Below are positions 1 to 7,029 of a stretch of 18,055 bases of DNA, piece by piece; positions within the stretch are counted from its first letter, which is position 1, and each line of letters begins with the position of its first letter. Below the pieces are notes generated by a model that saw nothing but the letters and a program-made list of their open reading frames with translations, searched no databases and was not told the DNA's origin. Source of the DNA: Clostridiales bacterium (GTDB lineage Bacteria; Bacillota; Clostridia; Saccharofermentanales; Saccharofermentanaceae); contig DNAE01000187.1 in the NCBI GenBank assembly GCA_003543635.1, positions 223 through 18,277 of the forward strand. The letters run 5' to 3'. Both the position numbers and the translations under genes were made by a program.

Positions 1-2528
1 CTGTACCATGGACCGGGGATAAAGGTGTATCCGTTATTTTTCGATATATAGTATTCGTTCGATGCAAAGATCAGAAGGTCATCATCCTTTGCGGAGGAAT
101 CGATGGCGGCCCCCGTGAAGGGATTGACCGGATCTTCTATGATCCCGGAAAGCGCCAGAGCCGGAGTATCGGCATTAGTCATGAGCTCCTCGGATACGGA
201 GAATCCCTCCGAATCAAAATCCTTGACCATGAGGACAGGATTAAAGTATGAGGCATCGAGATCATCGTTAAACATACCGGGAACCGCATGAAGCCCGTAT
301 GCATGATCAGATACGATTATTATCCTGGTATTGTCGTATATCCCCTGCTGCCTCAGATAATCGAACCATTCTCCCAGCTCAATATAAGCAGCGGCATTCA
401 CCTGATACATGGAAAGCTGAAGGGATGTCTCGATATGGATCTGTTTGCCGTCAAGGATAAAACGGTCTGCGTTTTCCTCATCGTACTCCCTGTTATCCAC
501 AAAATCGGAAGGCCGGTAGAAGGGTTCCTGAAGCATACACTCGGAATGAGCGGTATCGTTCACGAGAAGAGTATAGGACAGCGACTTATCGTCGTTGATC
601 TCGGTGATATCCGGCAGCGCATCCAGCACGGATACCGAATCAAGGAAGTCACTGCTGTATCCGGCCATCATATGTCCCCCCACATCATAGATATTGAAGA
701 ATCTGTAGTCATTCCTGTAATCGGCATTATTGTATCTTCCGTTATCGTAGAAAAGACCGTGAAGGCATGGCGGCATGGCCCTGAAGAGCGAATAGCAGAA
801 CAGATTACGTTCGTAGACCGTTTCGATCTCATCCAGCTGCTCCGTCTTAAGGTCATTATATCTTCCGTTGGTTATGTAAGTCTTCATTCCGGGATACTCG
901 TCGAAGATGCGCAGATCGGGTATCTCCTTATATCCCGCATAGGACGGATCGCACAATGTGACTTCCGCCCCCTCTTCGTAGAAAAGAACGGGCAGCACCT
1001 TAAGAGCTTCATCATGTTTATCGGCAATACTCATATCCGCCCTGGCATTCATCGCCGAAGGGGTATACTCATAACCGCCGTATAAAGCCGGGGATCCCGT
1101 ATTGGTATGGGCACCGAAGGATAAGGTATTCGGATAGTAGGTAAAGCCCGAGAACTGTTCCTGCAGGTAGGGCAGCTCGTTAAATATATAGGGGACGGCA
1201 TATCCCAGGGCACGGTCCAGCATGATCACGATAACGTTCTTTCCGTTCCTGTTAAGACTGATCTCGGCAAGATCCGTTTCGTTCTTGATATACTCATAGT
1301 CCTTGATCTGGCGCGTAATATCCGCCACATTCCTGATCCCCATGATCGACAAAACGATAACGGCGGCAAGAGATACATAAAGGATAACATCTCTTTTGCG
1401 TTTCAGGATAAGATATGTCGAAGCAAAGACCAGCATTACCATGGCTATGGTGATGGGCAGATATGACGTATTTGACATGCTCTGTGCCCCGGAATAGAAA
1501 AGCCCCCCGAACAGATTACCGTAGTCGACCTTGAGGAACGTGTAATCCAGAGTAAATAAAAAGGCCAGACCGAAGGATATCATTGTTATGATCTCCTTCC
1601 CCCCGGTCGAGGAAAGAAGATAGAAGACTCCGACCCAAACGATAAAAGAACCCACGGCCAGGGCCAGGGGATAACGCAGATAGAGTGCGGGATTAACGAA
1701 TCTGTACATCTCCGTGAATTCCGCGGGGGATGACTTGATGGTATTCGAAGGGATGAAAAGACCCACCAGAAGAGCATTGAACGCGGCGGAGGCTATGAAG
1801 GCTCCGTGACCCGCAACCAAGCCTTCGCTCTTCTTTCTCATCTTCGGCTTCCTGTCCTTAAGGAGGATGTTCTTCACCAGGGAAAAGATATTATTGCAGG
1901 TCCAGTAGAAGACAAGGCCCGACGGAGAGTTATAGAGCAGTATCAGGAAGATGGCGGCGATGCCGTAGAGCTGGATCTTGGACTTTCTGTCGGAATCCTT
2001 AAGATATATGCTGCTGGAAAGGATATTTATCGCCGTCATAAGGAGAGGCAGAACGTTAACTGATATCACTCCAATATTGATAAGGCCGTCCGGAGCGCCC
2101 ATATCCTTAATGGGACCGAAGGACTTTCCGGACAAAAGAGCCAGAGATGACAGCATCTTATATGCCGCGATGAAGAAGGGGATCTCCAACAGGAGGGATG
2201 CGGAACCCTTAAGGGCATCCGTGGGGCGTATCCCCTTTTCCCTGTTGAAGGCGTTGAGCATCATGAAGCGCTCGTCTCCCTTGAAGGTCTTTCTGATCCT
2301 CTCCTGCCATCCGGATACGGCCTTAAGTTTCTCGGCCTGTTCGTTCTGAAGGGCATCAGCCCTCCTGTAAAGGGGGAGCGCCAGGAGATTCATGGCGATG
2401 CTCAGGATGATTATGGATATCCCGGCATTTCGCGTAAGATCATAGGAAATAGAAAACAGGAACTCGAAGAGCAACTGCAGCGGTCCTATGAGGACAAGAT
2501 ATACGAGCTTTAAGATCTCCGTTACCAT
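1..2528 (-). CDS. YidC/Oxa1 insertase-like domain fused to sulfatase/alkaline-phosphatase-type domain (copy B, 3' partial)
   Basis: The frame is open without a stop from ATG 2528 to the left edge, about 842 codons. By comparison with its upstream paralogue only some 20 C-terminal residues are missing. Residues about 1-225 are a YidC/Oxa1 core: a helix with MNLLALPLYRRADALQ, a second ending LLLEIPFFIAAYKMLSS, and SPSGLVFYWTCNNIFSLVKN. The groove arginine of YidC is Asn47. About five more hydrophobic helices follow (240-430). The extracytoplasmic domain then begins at NVIVIMLDRA (Asp438). Thr475 in HTNTGSPALYGGY sits where phosphoethanolamine-transferase-type enzymes carry the nucleophile, and NDTAHS (His661) and VSDHAYG (Asp741, His742) look like metal ligands. 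The start overlaps the upstream stop by 7 bases (ATGGTAA), so coupled translation is likely. Reaction and substrate are unknown; transfer of a phospho-substituent to an envelope polymer is my inference. The architecture is confident, the function is not. Confidence 0.88.
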   Translation of the reverse strand, partial: MVTEILKLVYLVLIGPLQLLFEFLFSISYDLTRNAGISIIILSIAMNLLALPLYRRADALQNEQAEKLKAVSGWQERIRKTFKGDERFMMLNAFNREKGIRPTDALKGSASLLLEIPFFIAAYKMLSSLALLSGKSFGPIKDMGAPDGLINIGVISVNVLPLLMTAINILSSSIYLKDSDRKSKIQLYGIAAIFLILLYNSPSGLVFYWTCNNIFSLVKNILLKDRKPKMRKKSEGLVAGHGAFIASAAFNALLVGLFIPSNTIKSSPAEFTEMYRFVNPALYLRYPLALAVGSFIVWVGVFYLLSSTGGKEIITMISFGLAFLFTLDYTFLKVDYGNLFGGLFYSGAQSMSNTSYLPITIAMVMLVFASTYLILKRKRDVILYVSLAAVIVLSIMGIRNVADITRQIKDYEYIKNETDLAEISLNRNGKNVIVIMLDRALGYAVPYIFNELPYLQEQFSGFTYYPNTLSFGAHTNTGSPALYGGYEYTPSAMNARADMSIADKHDEALKVLPVLFYEEGAEVTLCDPSYAGYKEIPDLRIFDEYPGMKTYITNGRYNDLKTEQLDEIETVYERNLFCYSLFRAMPPCLHGLFYDNGRYNNADYRNDYRFFNIYDVGGHMMAGYSSDFLDSVSVLDALPDITEINDDKSLSYTLLVNDTAHSECMLQEPFYRPSDFVDNREYDEENADRFILDGKQIHIETSLQLSMYQVNAAAYIELGEWFDYLRQQGIYDNTRIIIVSDHAYGLHAVPGMFNDDLDASYFNPVLMVKDFDSEGFSVSEELMTNADTPALALSGIIEDPVNPFTGAAIDSSAKDDDLLIFASNEYYISKNNGYTFIPGPWY

Positions 2529-5089
2529 GTGCCCTGATACTCCCAGGAATCAAGATCCAGAATGTCGTCCCCCGTAAGCCTGTACCAGGGACCCGGAATG
2601 AATTCGTTGCCGTTGTTGACCTCCACGTCGTAGTCGTTTGAATTGGAAACCAGGATATCCCCCTGCCCCGCCATACTGACGATGGGATTGCCCGTGAAGG
2701 GGTTAACGGGGTCTTCTATCAGACCGTTGACCGCCAGGTAGGGTGATTCGGCATTGGTCATGAGCTCATCGGATATGGTGAATCCCACGGAATCAAAATC
2801 CTTGACCAGGAGAAGGGGGTTCATCTTGAGGGCATTGAAATCGGCGCTGACCGCACCCTCGACGCAATCAAGCTCCGCACCGTGGTCCGCAACGATTATT
2901 ATCCTCGTGTTGTCGTAGACACCCTGCGACCTCATGAGATCGAACCACTCACCCAAAGCGTATATGGCAGCCATCTCCGCCTGATAATGGGCCATGGTGT
3001 TGGCATTATCCATATTGCAGACAACATCCCCCGCGAGGAACCTGTCCGCATTCTCACTGTCGTAGATGCTGTTATCGATCACGGCCGCAGGCTCATATGA
3101 GGGTTCCTCCAGGAGGGCGGGAGAATGGGCCGTATTGTTGTCCATCATGATGAAGGAACCCTTCCCTCCCTCGGTAAATTCGGTCATGGAAGGCAGTGCC
3201 GTCAGTACGGAATACGAATCCAGGAAGTCCGCGCTCATTCCCCGGGCAGTTGAAATATCAGAGGCTATCTGATAGTAATTCGTGTCGGTGTATTCGCTGT
3301 TGAGATCGTTATAGTAACCGTTATCGTATAGACAGGTCCTCATGAACATGGGAGACACGAGATAGAGACTGTAACAGAAAAGGCTCCTTCGCATGGTATC
3401 GTCGAAGGTGGACTCTATCTCGGGGGCATACTCATCGTAGAGCCCCTCCGCCCGGAAGGCATTGATCCCCTCGTAGGGATCGTAAAGGGAGAGGTCCGGT
3501 ATCATCTTATACCCCGCATAGGGTACGTCTATCACCGTGACATCATATCCGTTCTCGGAAAAGAGCACGGGGAGCACCAGGAGGGATTCATTATGCTTGT
3601 CCACGAGCTTCTCCCCGGATCTCCCGTTGATATTCTCGGGAGTGTAATCATATCCTCCGAAAAGAGCGGGAGCACCGAGATTCGTTACCCTGCCGAAGGA
3701 TATGGTGTTCGGATAGTAAGTAAAGCCCGAGAAGGTCTCCTTAAGGGAGGGATCCTCTTCGATCATGTACCTGAACATGAAGCCCTGGGCACGGTCCAGC
3801 ATGATGACCATGACATTCTTCCCATCGCGGGAAAGGGGGACCTCGGCCTCACCCATGGGATCATTCAGGTAGTCGTAGGTCCTGTAGATCCTGTCCATCT
3901 CGGAAACAGCCCTCACCGACACAATGGAAGCCGCCAGGAAAAAGGGTATTATGGCGACCCTCAATATGGCGGGCTTGTTCTTGTAGATTATGAATACGAG
4001 TACGGCGCACATGGCGATGACGGCCAGGTTCAAGAGGATATCCTCCTTGAACACGTAGAAGTCGCCGAAGGCCACCACCAGGTATTTATTGAGATTACCG
4101 TAGTTCTTGTAGAATGCGTAGTAGTCCAGGATGAAGACAAGGGACAGGGATATCATTACGCAGTTCACGATCTTCTTGGAGGATGAAAGGAAGTAGATGA
4201 CACCCATCCATACGAGGAAGCATCCCGCTGCAAGGGAGAAAGTGCTTAAAAGATAGCGGGCGGGACTATAAGGGTCCGTAACGAGGATGAAATCCCCCAC
4301 CGCCCTTCTCAGGAAATCCGCGGGGATCATGAGGCCGATGAACACGGACAAGGTGACCCCGTAGCTTATAAAGGTGAGCTTCTCGCCGTGCTCTTCCCTG
4401 ACCACGTTCTTTTTGATCCCGCGGGAAGGAATAAGATTCTTCACCAGGGAGAAGATATTATTGCAGGTCCAGTAGAAGACCAGCCCTGCGGGGGAATTAT
4501 AAAGGAGCACCAGGAAGATAGCCGCGATACCGTAAAGCTGGATCTTGGACTTCCTGTCGGAATCCTTGAGATATATGCTGCTGGAAATGATATTAATCGC
4601 CGTCATGAGGATGGGCAGGAAGTTAACGGAAAAACCTCCCATATTGATAAATCCGTCCGGGGAGCCCAGGTCCTTAAGGAACAGGAAACTCTTTCCGTCA
4701 AGAAGATGGAGGGACGACAGCATCCTGAAGGCCGCGATGAAGAAGGGGATCTCCAAAAGGAGGGATACGGAACCTTTAAGGGCGTCCGCGGGGTGTATCC
4801 CCTTCTCCCTGTTGAGGGCATTGAGCATCATGAAGCGCTCATCCCCCTTGAAGGTCTTTCTGATCCTCTCCTGCCATACCGCGACGGACTTCATCTTGTC
4901 GGATTGTTCCTTCTGCATGGCATCCGCTCTTCTGTAGAGGGGCAACGCCAGGAGGTTCATGACGATGCTCAGGACGATGATGGATATTCCCTCATTCCCC
5001 GATATCTTGTAGGACATGGAGAAGACGAACTCGAACAAAAGCTCGAGCGGACCGATGAATATCAGATATAGGCACCTCAGAAATTCCAT
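2522..5089 (-). CDS. YidC/Oxa1 insertase-like domain fused to sulfatase/alkaline-phosphatase-type domain (copy A, complete, 855 aa)
   Basis: This is the complete, promoter-proximal copy. The insertase-like part covers residues 1-225: helices near 8-28 and 34-52, a cytoplasmic charged hairpin 53-100 (RIRKTFKGDERFMMLNALNR), LLLEIPFFIAAFRML (111-124), and SPAGLVFYWTCNNIFSLVKN (199-218). It lacks the lipobox cysteine of Gram-positive YidC and the large P1 domain of Gram-negative YidC. Position 45 is Asn where YidC has its conserved groove Arg (MNLLALP versus the usual VRxxxxP). Five further hydrophobic segments lie at about 240-395. The catalytic-type domain runs from 424: VMVIMLDRA (Asp432), VTNLGAPALFGGYDYTP (Thr469 candidate nucleophile), NNTAHSP (His655), VADHGAE (Asp735, His736). 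LTA synthase and EptA-type transferases share this fold and topology, but neither normally carries a YidC domain. YidC homologues are typically about 250-300 aa in Gram-positives, so the extension is large. No good ribosome site precedes ATG 5089. Confidence 0.9.
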   Translation of the reverse strand: MEFLRCLYLIFIGPLELLFEFVFSMSYKISGNEGISIIVLSIVMNLLALPLYRRADAMQKEQSDKMKSVAVWQERIRKTFKGDERFMMLNALNREKGIHPADALKGSVSLLLEIPFFIAAFRMLSSLHLLDGKSFLFLKDLGSPDGFINMGGFSVNFLPILMTAINIISSSIYLKDSDRKSKIQLYGIAAIFLVLLYNSPAGLVFYWTCNNIFSLVKNLIPSRGIKKNVVREEHGEKLTFISYGVTLSVFIGLMIPADFLRRAVGDFILVTDPYSPARYLLSTFSLAAGCFLVWMGVIYFLSSSKKIVNCVMISLSLVFILDYYAFYKNYGNLNKYLVVAFGDFYVFKEDILLNLAVIAMCAVLVFIIYKNKPAILRVAIIPFFLAASIVSVRAVSEMDRIYRTYDYLNDPMGEAEVPLSRDGKNVMVIMLDRAQGFMFRYMIEEDPSLKETFSGFTYYPNTISFGRVTNLGAPALFGGYDYTPENINGRSGEKLVDKHNESLLVLPVLFSENGYDVTVIDVPYAGYKMIPDLSLYDPYEGINAFRAEGLYDEYAPEIESTFDDTMRRSLFCYSLYLVSPMFMRTCLYDNGYYNDLNSEYTDTNYYQIASDISTARGMSADFLDSYSVLTALPSMTEFTEGGKGSFIMMDNNTAHSPALLEEPSYEPAAVIDNSIYDSENADRFLAGDVVCNMDNANTMAHYQAEMAAIYALGEWFDLMRSQGVYDNTRIIIVADHGAELDCVEGAVSADFNALKMNPLLLVKDFDSVGFTISDELMTNAESPYLAVNGLIEDPVNPFTGNPIVSMAGQGDILVSNSNDYDVEVNNGNEFIPGPWYRLTGDDILDLDSWEYQGTW

Positions 5090-5097
5090 AACATCTT

Positions 5098-5133
5098 ATT
5101 ATATCAAGTAAACGCGATATTTAAAATATTATA
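5098..5133 (-). promoter_or_regulatory. Candidate minus-strand promoter(s) of the insertase-sulfatase pair
   Basis: Reading the minus strand, a perfect TATAAT with an upstream TG (TGATATAAT) occupies 5103-5098. It would start RNA about 2 bases before ATG 5089, giving an essentially leaderless message. A second TATAAT lies at 5133-5128 and would give a leader of roughly 30 bases. Neither has a convincing -35 box at 17 bases. Which one is used cannot be decided by eye. Confidence 0.45.
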
Positions 5134-5153
5134 ATAAAGAGGCGTCGCATTTT

Positions 5154-5182
5154 TTGACACTTAAGTCTCATAAGTGTATCTT
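5154..5182 (+). promoter_or_regulatory. Sigma-A-type promoter of the glycosyltransferase pair, with an inverted repeat in its spacer
   Basis: TTGACA at 5154-5159 is a perfect -35 box. TATCTT at 5177-5182 is an acceptable -10 after exactly 17 bases. Inside it lies the inverted repeat CACTTA (5158-5163), 7 bases, TAAGTG (5171-5176), which overlaps the end of the -35 box and stops just before the -10, a position typical of a repressor operator. No nearby regulator is clearly tied to this site. Confidence 0.6.
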
Positions 5183-5210
5183 CTATCTATCAAAACAAGG
5201 AAGAGAAACC

Positions 5211-6410
5211 ATGGGAACTGCGTTGGGAAAGAAGAAGTTCGAGGAAAGACTGTCATCGCCGGCAGTCGTTTTTTCCGTTATAACTGTCCTCTTTCTCATT
5301 TCACGTATCATCATGTACGTCGTTTACTGCAGATATACGGGTAATTCCGGCTTCTCCTCCTTTGCCCTGGACATCAACGAGTGGGATTGCGGCTGGTACA
5401 AATGGTACATCTTAAACATCGCCGATGACCTGAACATCCTGGACGCCACACCGGCTACCACGGGTCAGGCCTGGTGGGCCTTCTTCCCCCTCTTCCCCTC
5501 CGTAACGGCCCTTTTCTGGAAGATCTTCGGGGGAGGAAACGAAGACAACGTTTTCTATATCGGACAAGCCCTTAACACCGTATTCTTCCTGATCGCCCAG
5601 TACTACGGCCACAGATACATCATGCTCACCAGGAAGTCCCTTTGGGCAGCCTATTCCTATGTGGCATTCATGTCCCTGGGACTTTACTCCTTCTACTTTT
5701 CCATAATCTACACGGAAGCACTTTTCCTTATGCTTTTGACCCTTTGCTTCTACTTCATGAAGCAGAAAAAGTATGTGCTCATGGGCATATCGGGAGCATT
5801 CCTCTCCGCCACCAGGAACGCCGGAATAATGTTCGTATTCGTTATCCTGACGGAGCTCATAACCGAGTATGTAAGAGAGGGGAACCACGGAGGGATATTT
5901 AAGAGCACAAAGGACTTTATCGTCACCAACCTTAAGAAACCGACCCTCATATTCGGAACATGCCTTGTTCCCATGGGATTCTTCCTCTACATGGCTCTTC
6001 TCTCCAATATAACGGGGGACGGTCTTGCTTTCCTGCACGTCCAGAGGGCCTGGGGAAAGAACACCGACGGCTTGATCGCAAACCTCAAGGATGCCTTCTA
6101 CTACAGCTTCCCCCCGAGTTACCTGAGCCTGTCGGTACTTCTCATAATAGCCCTGATTATCATAACCTGCGCCAGACAGAAGAACTTCCCGGAGACGGTC
6201 TTCTCTGCGATAATCCTTTTGACCAGCGCATCCTCCAGCTTCGATTCCGTACCCAGATATGCCATCGGCTCCTTCACCTTTGTCCTGGCATTCTCGGATG
6301 AGTTCGCCAAATTCCGCCCGGTGACGAAGATCGTCATCGGAACCATCATATGTCTGTTCGAGATAACGCTTATCAAATACTGGTTTGCGTACAGCTCCTG
6401 GCTCGTGTAG
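5211..6410 (+). CDS. PIG-V/GT76-like polytopic glycosyltransferase (399 aa)
   Basis: This is a hydrophobic protein with roughly nine membrane segments and GT-C organisation. Its motifs resemble the PIG-V/GT76 mannosyltransferase family: NEWDCGWYKWY (57-66, with Asp59 in the first extracytoplasmic loop as expected for a GT-C catalytic acid), AWWAFFPLFP (87-96), SIIYTEALF (164-172), SATRNAG (199-205) and DSVPRYAIG (345-353). Such enzymes use polyprenyl-phosphate sugars and act on the outer face of the membrane. Here the acceptor is presumably an envelope glycan or lipid (inference). ATG 5211 is chosen because AAGGAAGAG lies just upstream. An in-frame TTG at 5154 would add 19 residues but is the -35 box of the promoter. 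The gene diverges from the insertase-sulfatase pair and ends 10 bases before the next gene, so the two plus-strand genes are probably co-transcribed. Confidence 0.82.
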   Translation: MGTALGKKKFEERLSSPAVVFSVITVLFLISRIIMYVVYCRYTGNSGFSSFALDINEWDCGWYKWYILNIADDLNILDATPATTGQAWWAFFPLFPSVTALFWKIFGGGNEDNVFYIGQALNTVFFLIAQYYGHRYIMLTRKSLWAAYSYVAFMSLGLYSFYFSIIYTEALFLMLLTLCFYFMKQKKYVLMGISGAFLSATRNAGIMFVFVILTELITEYVREGNHGGIFKSTKDFIVTNLKKPTLIFGTCLVPMGFFLYMALLSNITGDGLAFLHVQRAWGKNTDGLIANLKDAFYYSFPPSYLSLSVLLIIALIIITCARQKNFPETVFSAIILLTSASSSFDSVPRYAIGSFTFVLAFSDEFAKFRPVTKIVIGTIICLFEITLIKYWFAYSSWLV

Positions 6411-6420
6411 AGGTGATACC

Positions 6421-7029
6421 ATGAAGATACGCAACATCATCCTTTACATACTGTCGGCGATCCTCTTCCTGGGATACCTTCTGATCTTCTTCAGGGGGAT
6501 CGATACCTCACGGGCAACGGATGCCTACAACCTCTTCTACGTCACCAGGGAGAGCAAGCACTACTTTACCCAGGGATACCTTAACGATAAGTATTGTACG
6601 GATATCCTTTTCGAGTACAAAGAAGACGGAAACTACATCAACCAGAGCGAAAAGGGCTGGGGCGATCCCGAGGAGAACGGCACCTGGATAATAGGAAACG
6701 AAGCCTCGGCATATATCGTGGTAAACGACACTTCAAAGGATTATCTTTTCACCGTCTATTCGAGGAAGGATAACGGTTACGACAACGAGCTTTATATCAA
6801 CGGTGACTTCGCGGGAAAGCTGGTCTTCGAAGGGGGTTCCGCGGAGCTTCTGATCCCCGGTGAGATCCTCACCGAGGGCACCAATACCTTCACTTTCAAG
6901 ACCGACGATTACGTCTATGCGGTGAACGAGGTCTATCCCGATTCCAAGGACGAGCGTCACCTTTACATGTTCGTGGAAAGCTTTATTCTAAGTTCCGTTC
7001 CGCAAGACGCCACTGCTTCCGGTACTTGA
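6421..7029 (+). CDS. Single-pass membrane protein with extracytoplasmic beta-rich domain (202 aa, unrecognised)
   Basis: ATG 6421 follows the glycosyltransferase stop by 10 bases and is preceded by GAGGTGA, so the two are an operon. Residues 5-25 form one hydrophobic anchor (IILYILSAILFLGYLLIFF), followed by a domain of about 175 residues rich in Tyr, Asp, Asn and Gly. Its alternating pattern (YLFTVYSRKDNG, ELYINGDFAGKLVF, ILTEGTNTFTFKTDD) suggests a jelly-roll or carbohydrate-binding-like beta sandwich. This is a fold impression, not a family match. It has no catalytic motif I can name and no lipobox. A role as accessory or substrate-binding partner of the glycosyltransferase is inferred from position only. 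The last 47 bases overlap the 3' end of the convergent AraC gene. An upstream in-frame TTG at 6385 lies inside the previous gene and lacks a ribosome site. Confidence 0.75.
   Translation: MKIRNIILYILSAILFLGYLLIFFRGIDTSRATDAYNLFYVTRESKHYFTQGYLNDKYCTDILFEYKEDGNYINQSEKGWGDPEENGTWIIGNEASAYIVVNDTSKDYLFTVYSRKDNGYDNELYINGDFAGKLVFEGGSAELLIPGEILTEGTNTFTFKTDDYVYAVNEVYPDSKDERHLYMFVESFILSSVPQDATASGT

Larger units (their letters stand above)
1..5089 (-). repeat. Tandem gene duplication (about 2.57 kb period)
   Basis: The two insertase-sulfatase genes are direct duplicates of one another. Several stretches match almost exactly at an offset of 2567 bases: the segment at 2281-2310 recurs at 4848-4877, and the segment around 1885-1913 recurs near 4452-4480. 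Similarity is highest in the insertase-like half and lowest in the middle membrane block and the loops of the catalytic domain. The copies have clearly diverged, so this is an old duplication, not an assembly artefact. Confidence 0.85.

Noticed and set aside
288..1085. 265-codon plus-strand open frame
   Set aside because: It lies entirely antisense to the catalytic domain of copy B, which shows conserved motifs shared with copy A.
1..2528. Absence of an apparent long complete ORF, as if copy B were a pseudogene
   Set aside because: Codon-by-codon reading on the minus strand from ATG 2528 shows no stop to base 1. The gene simply runs off the left edge.
5154..5210. TTG start extending the glycosyltransferase by 19 residues
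   Set aside because: The TTG is part of the -35 box, and the ATG at 5211 has a proper ribosome site.
5412..6440. 342-codon minus-strand open frame opposite the glycosyltransferase
   Set aside because: Its translation is a charged, Gly/Glu-rich sequence with no domain, it has no ribosome site, and the opposite strand encodes clear PIG-V-like motifs. It is a shadow of codon bias.
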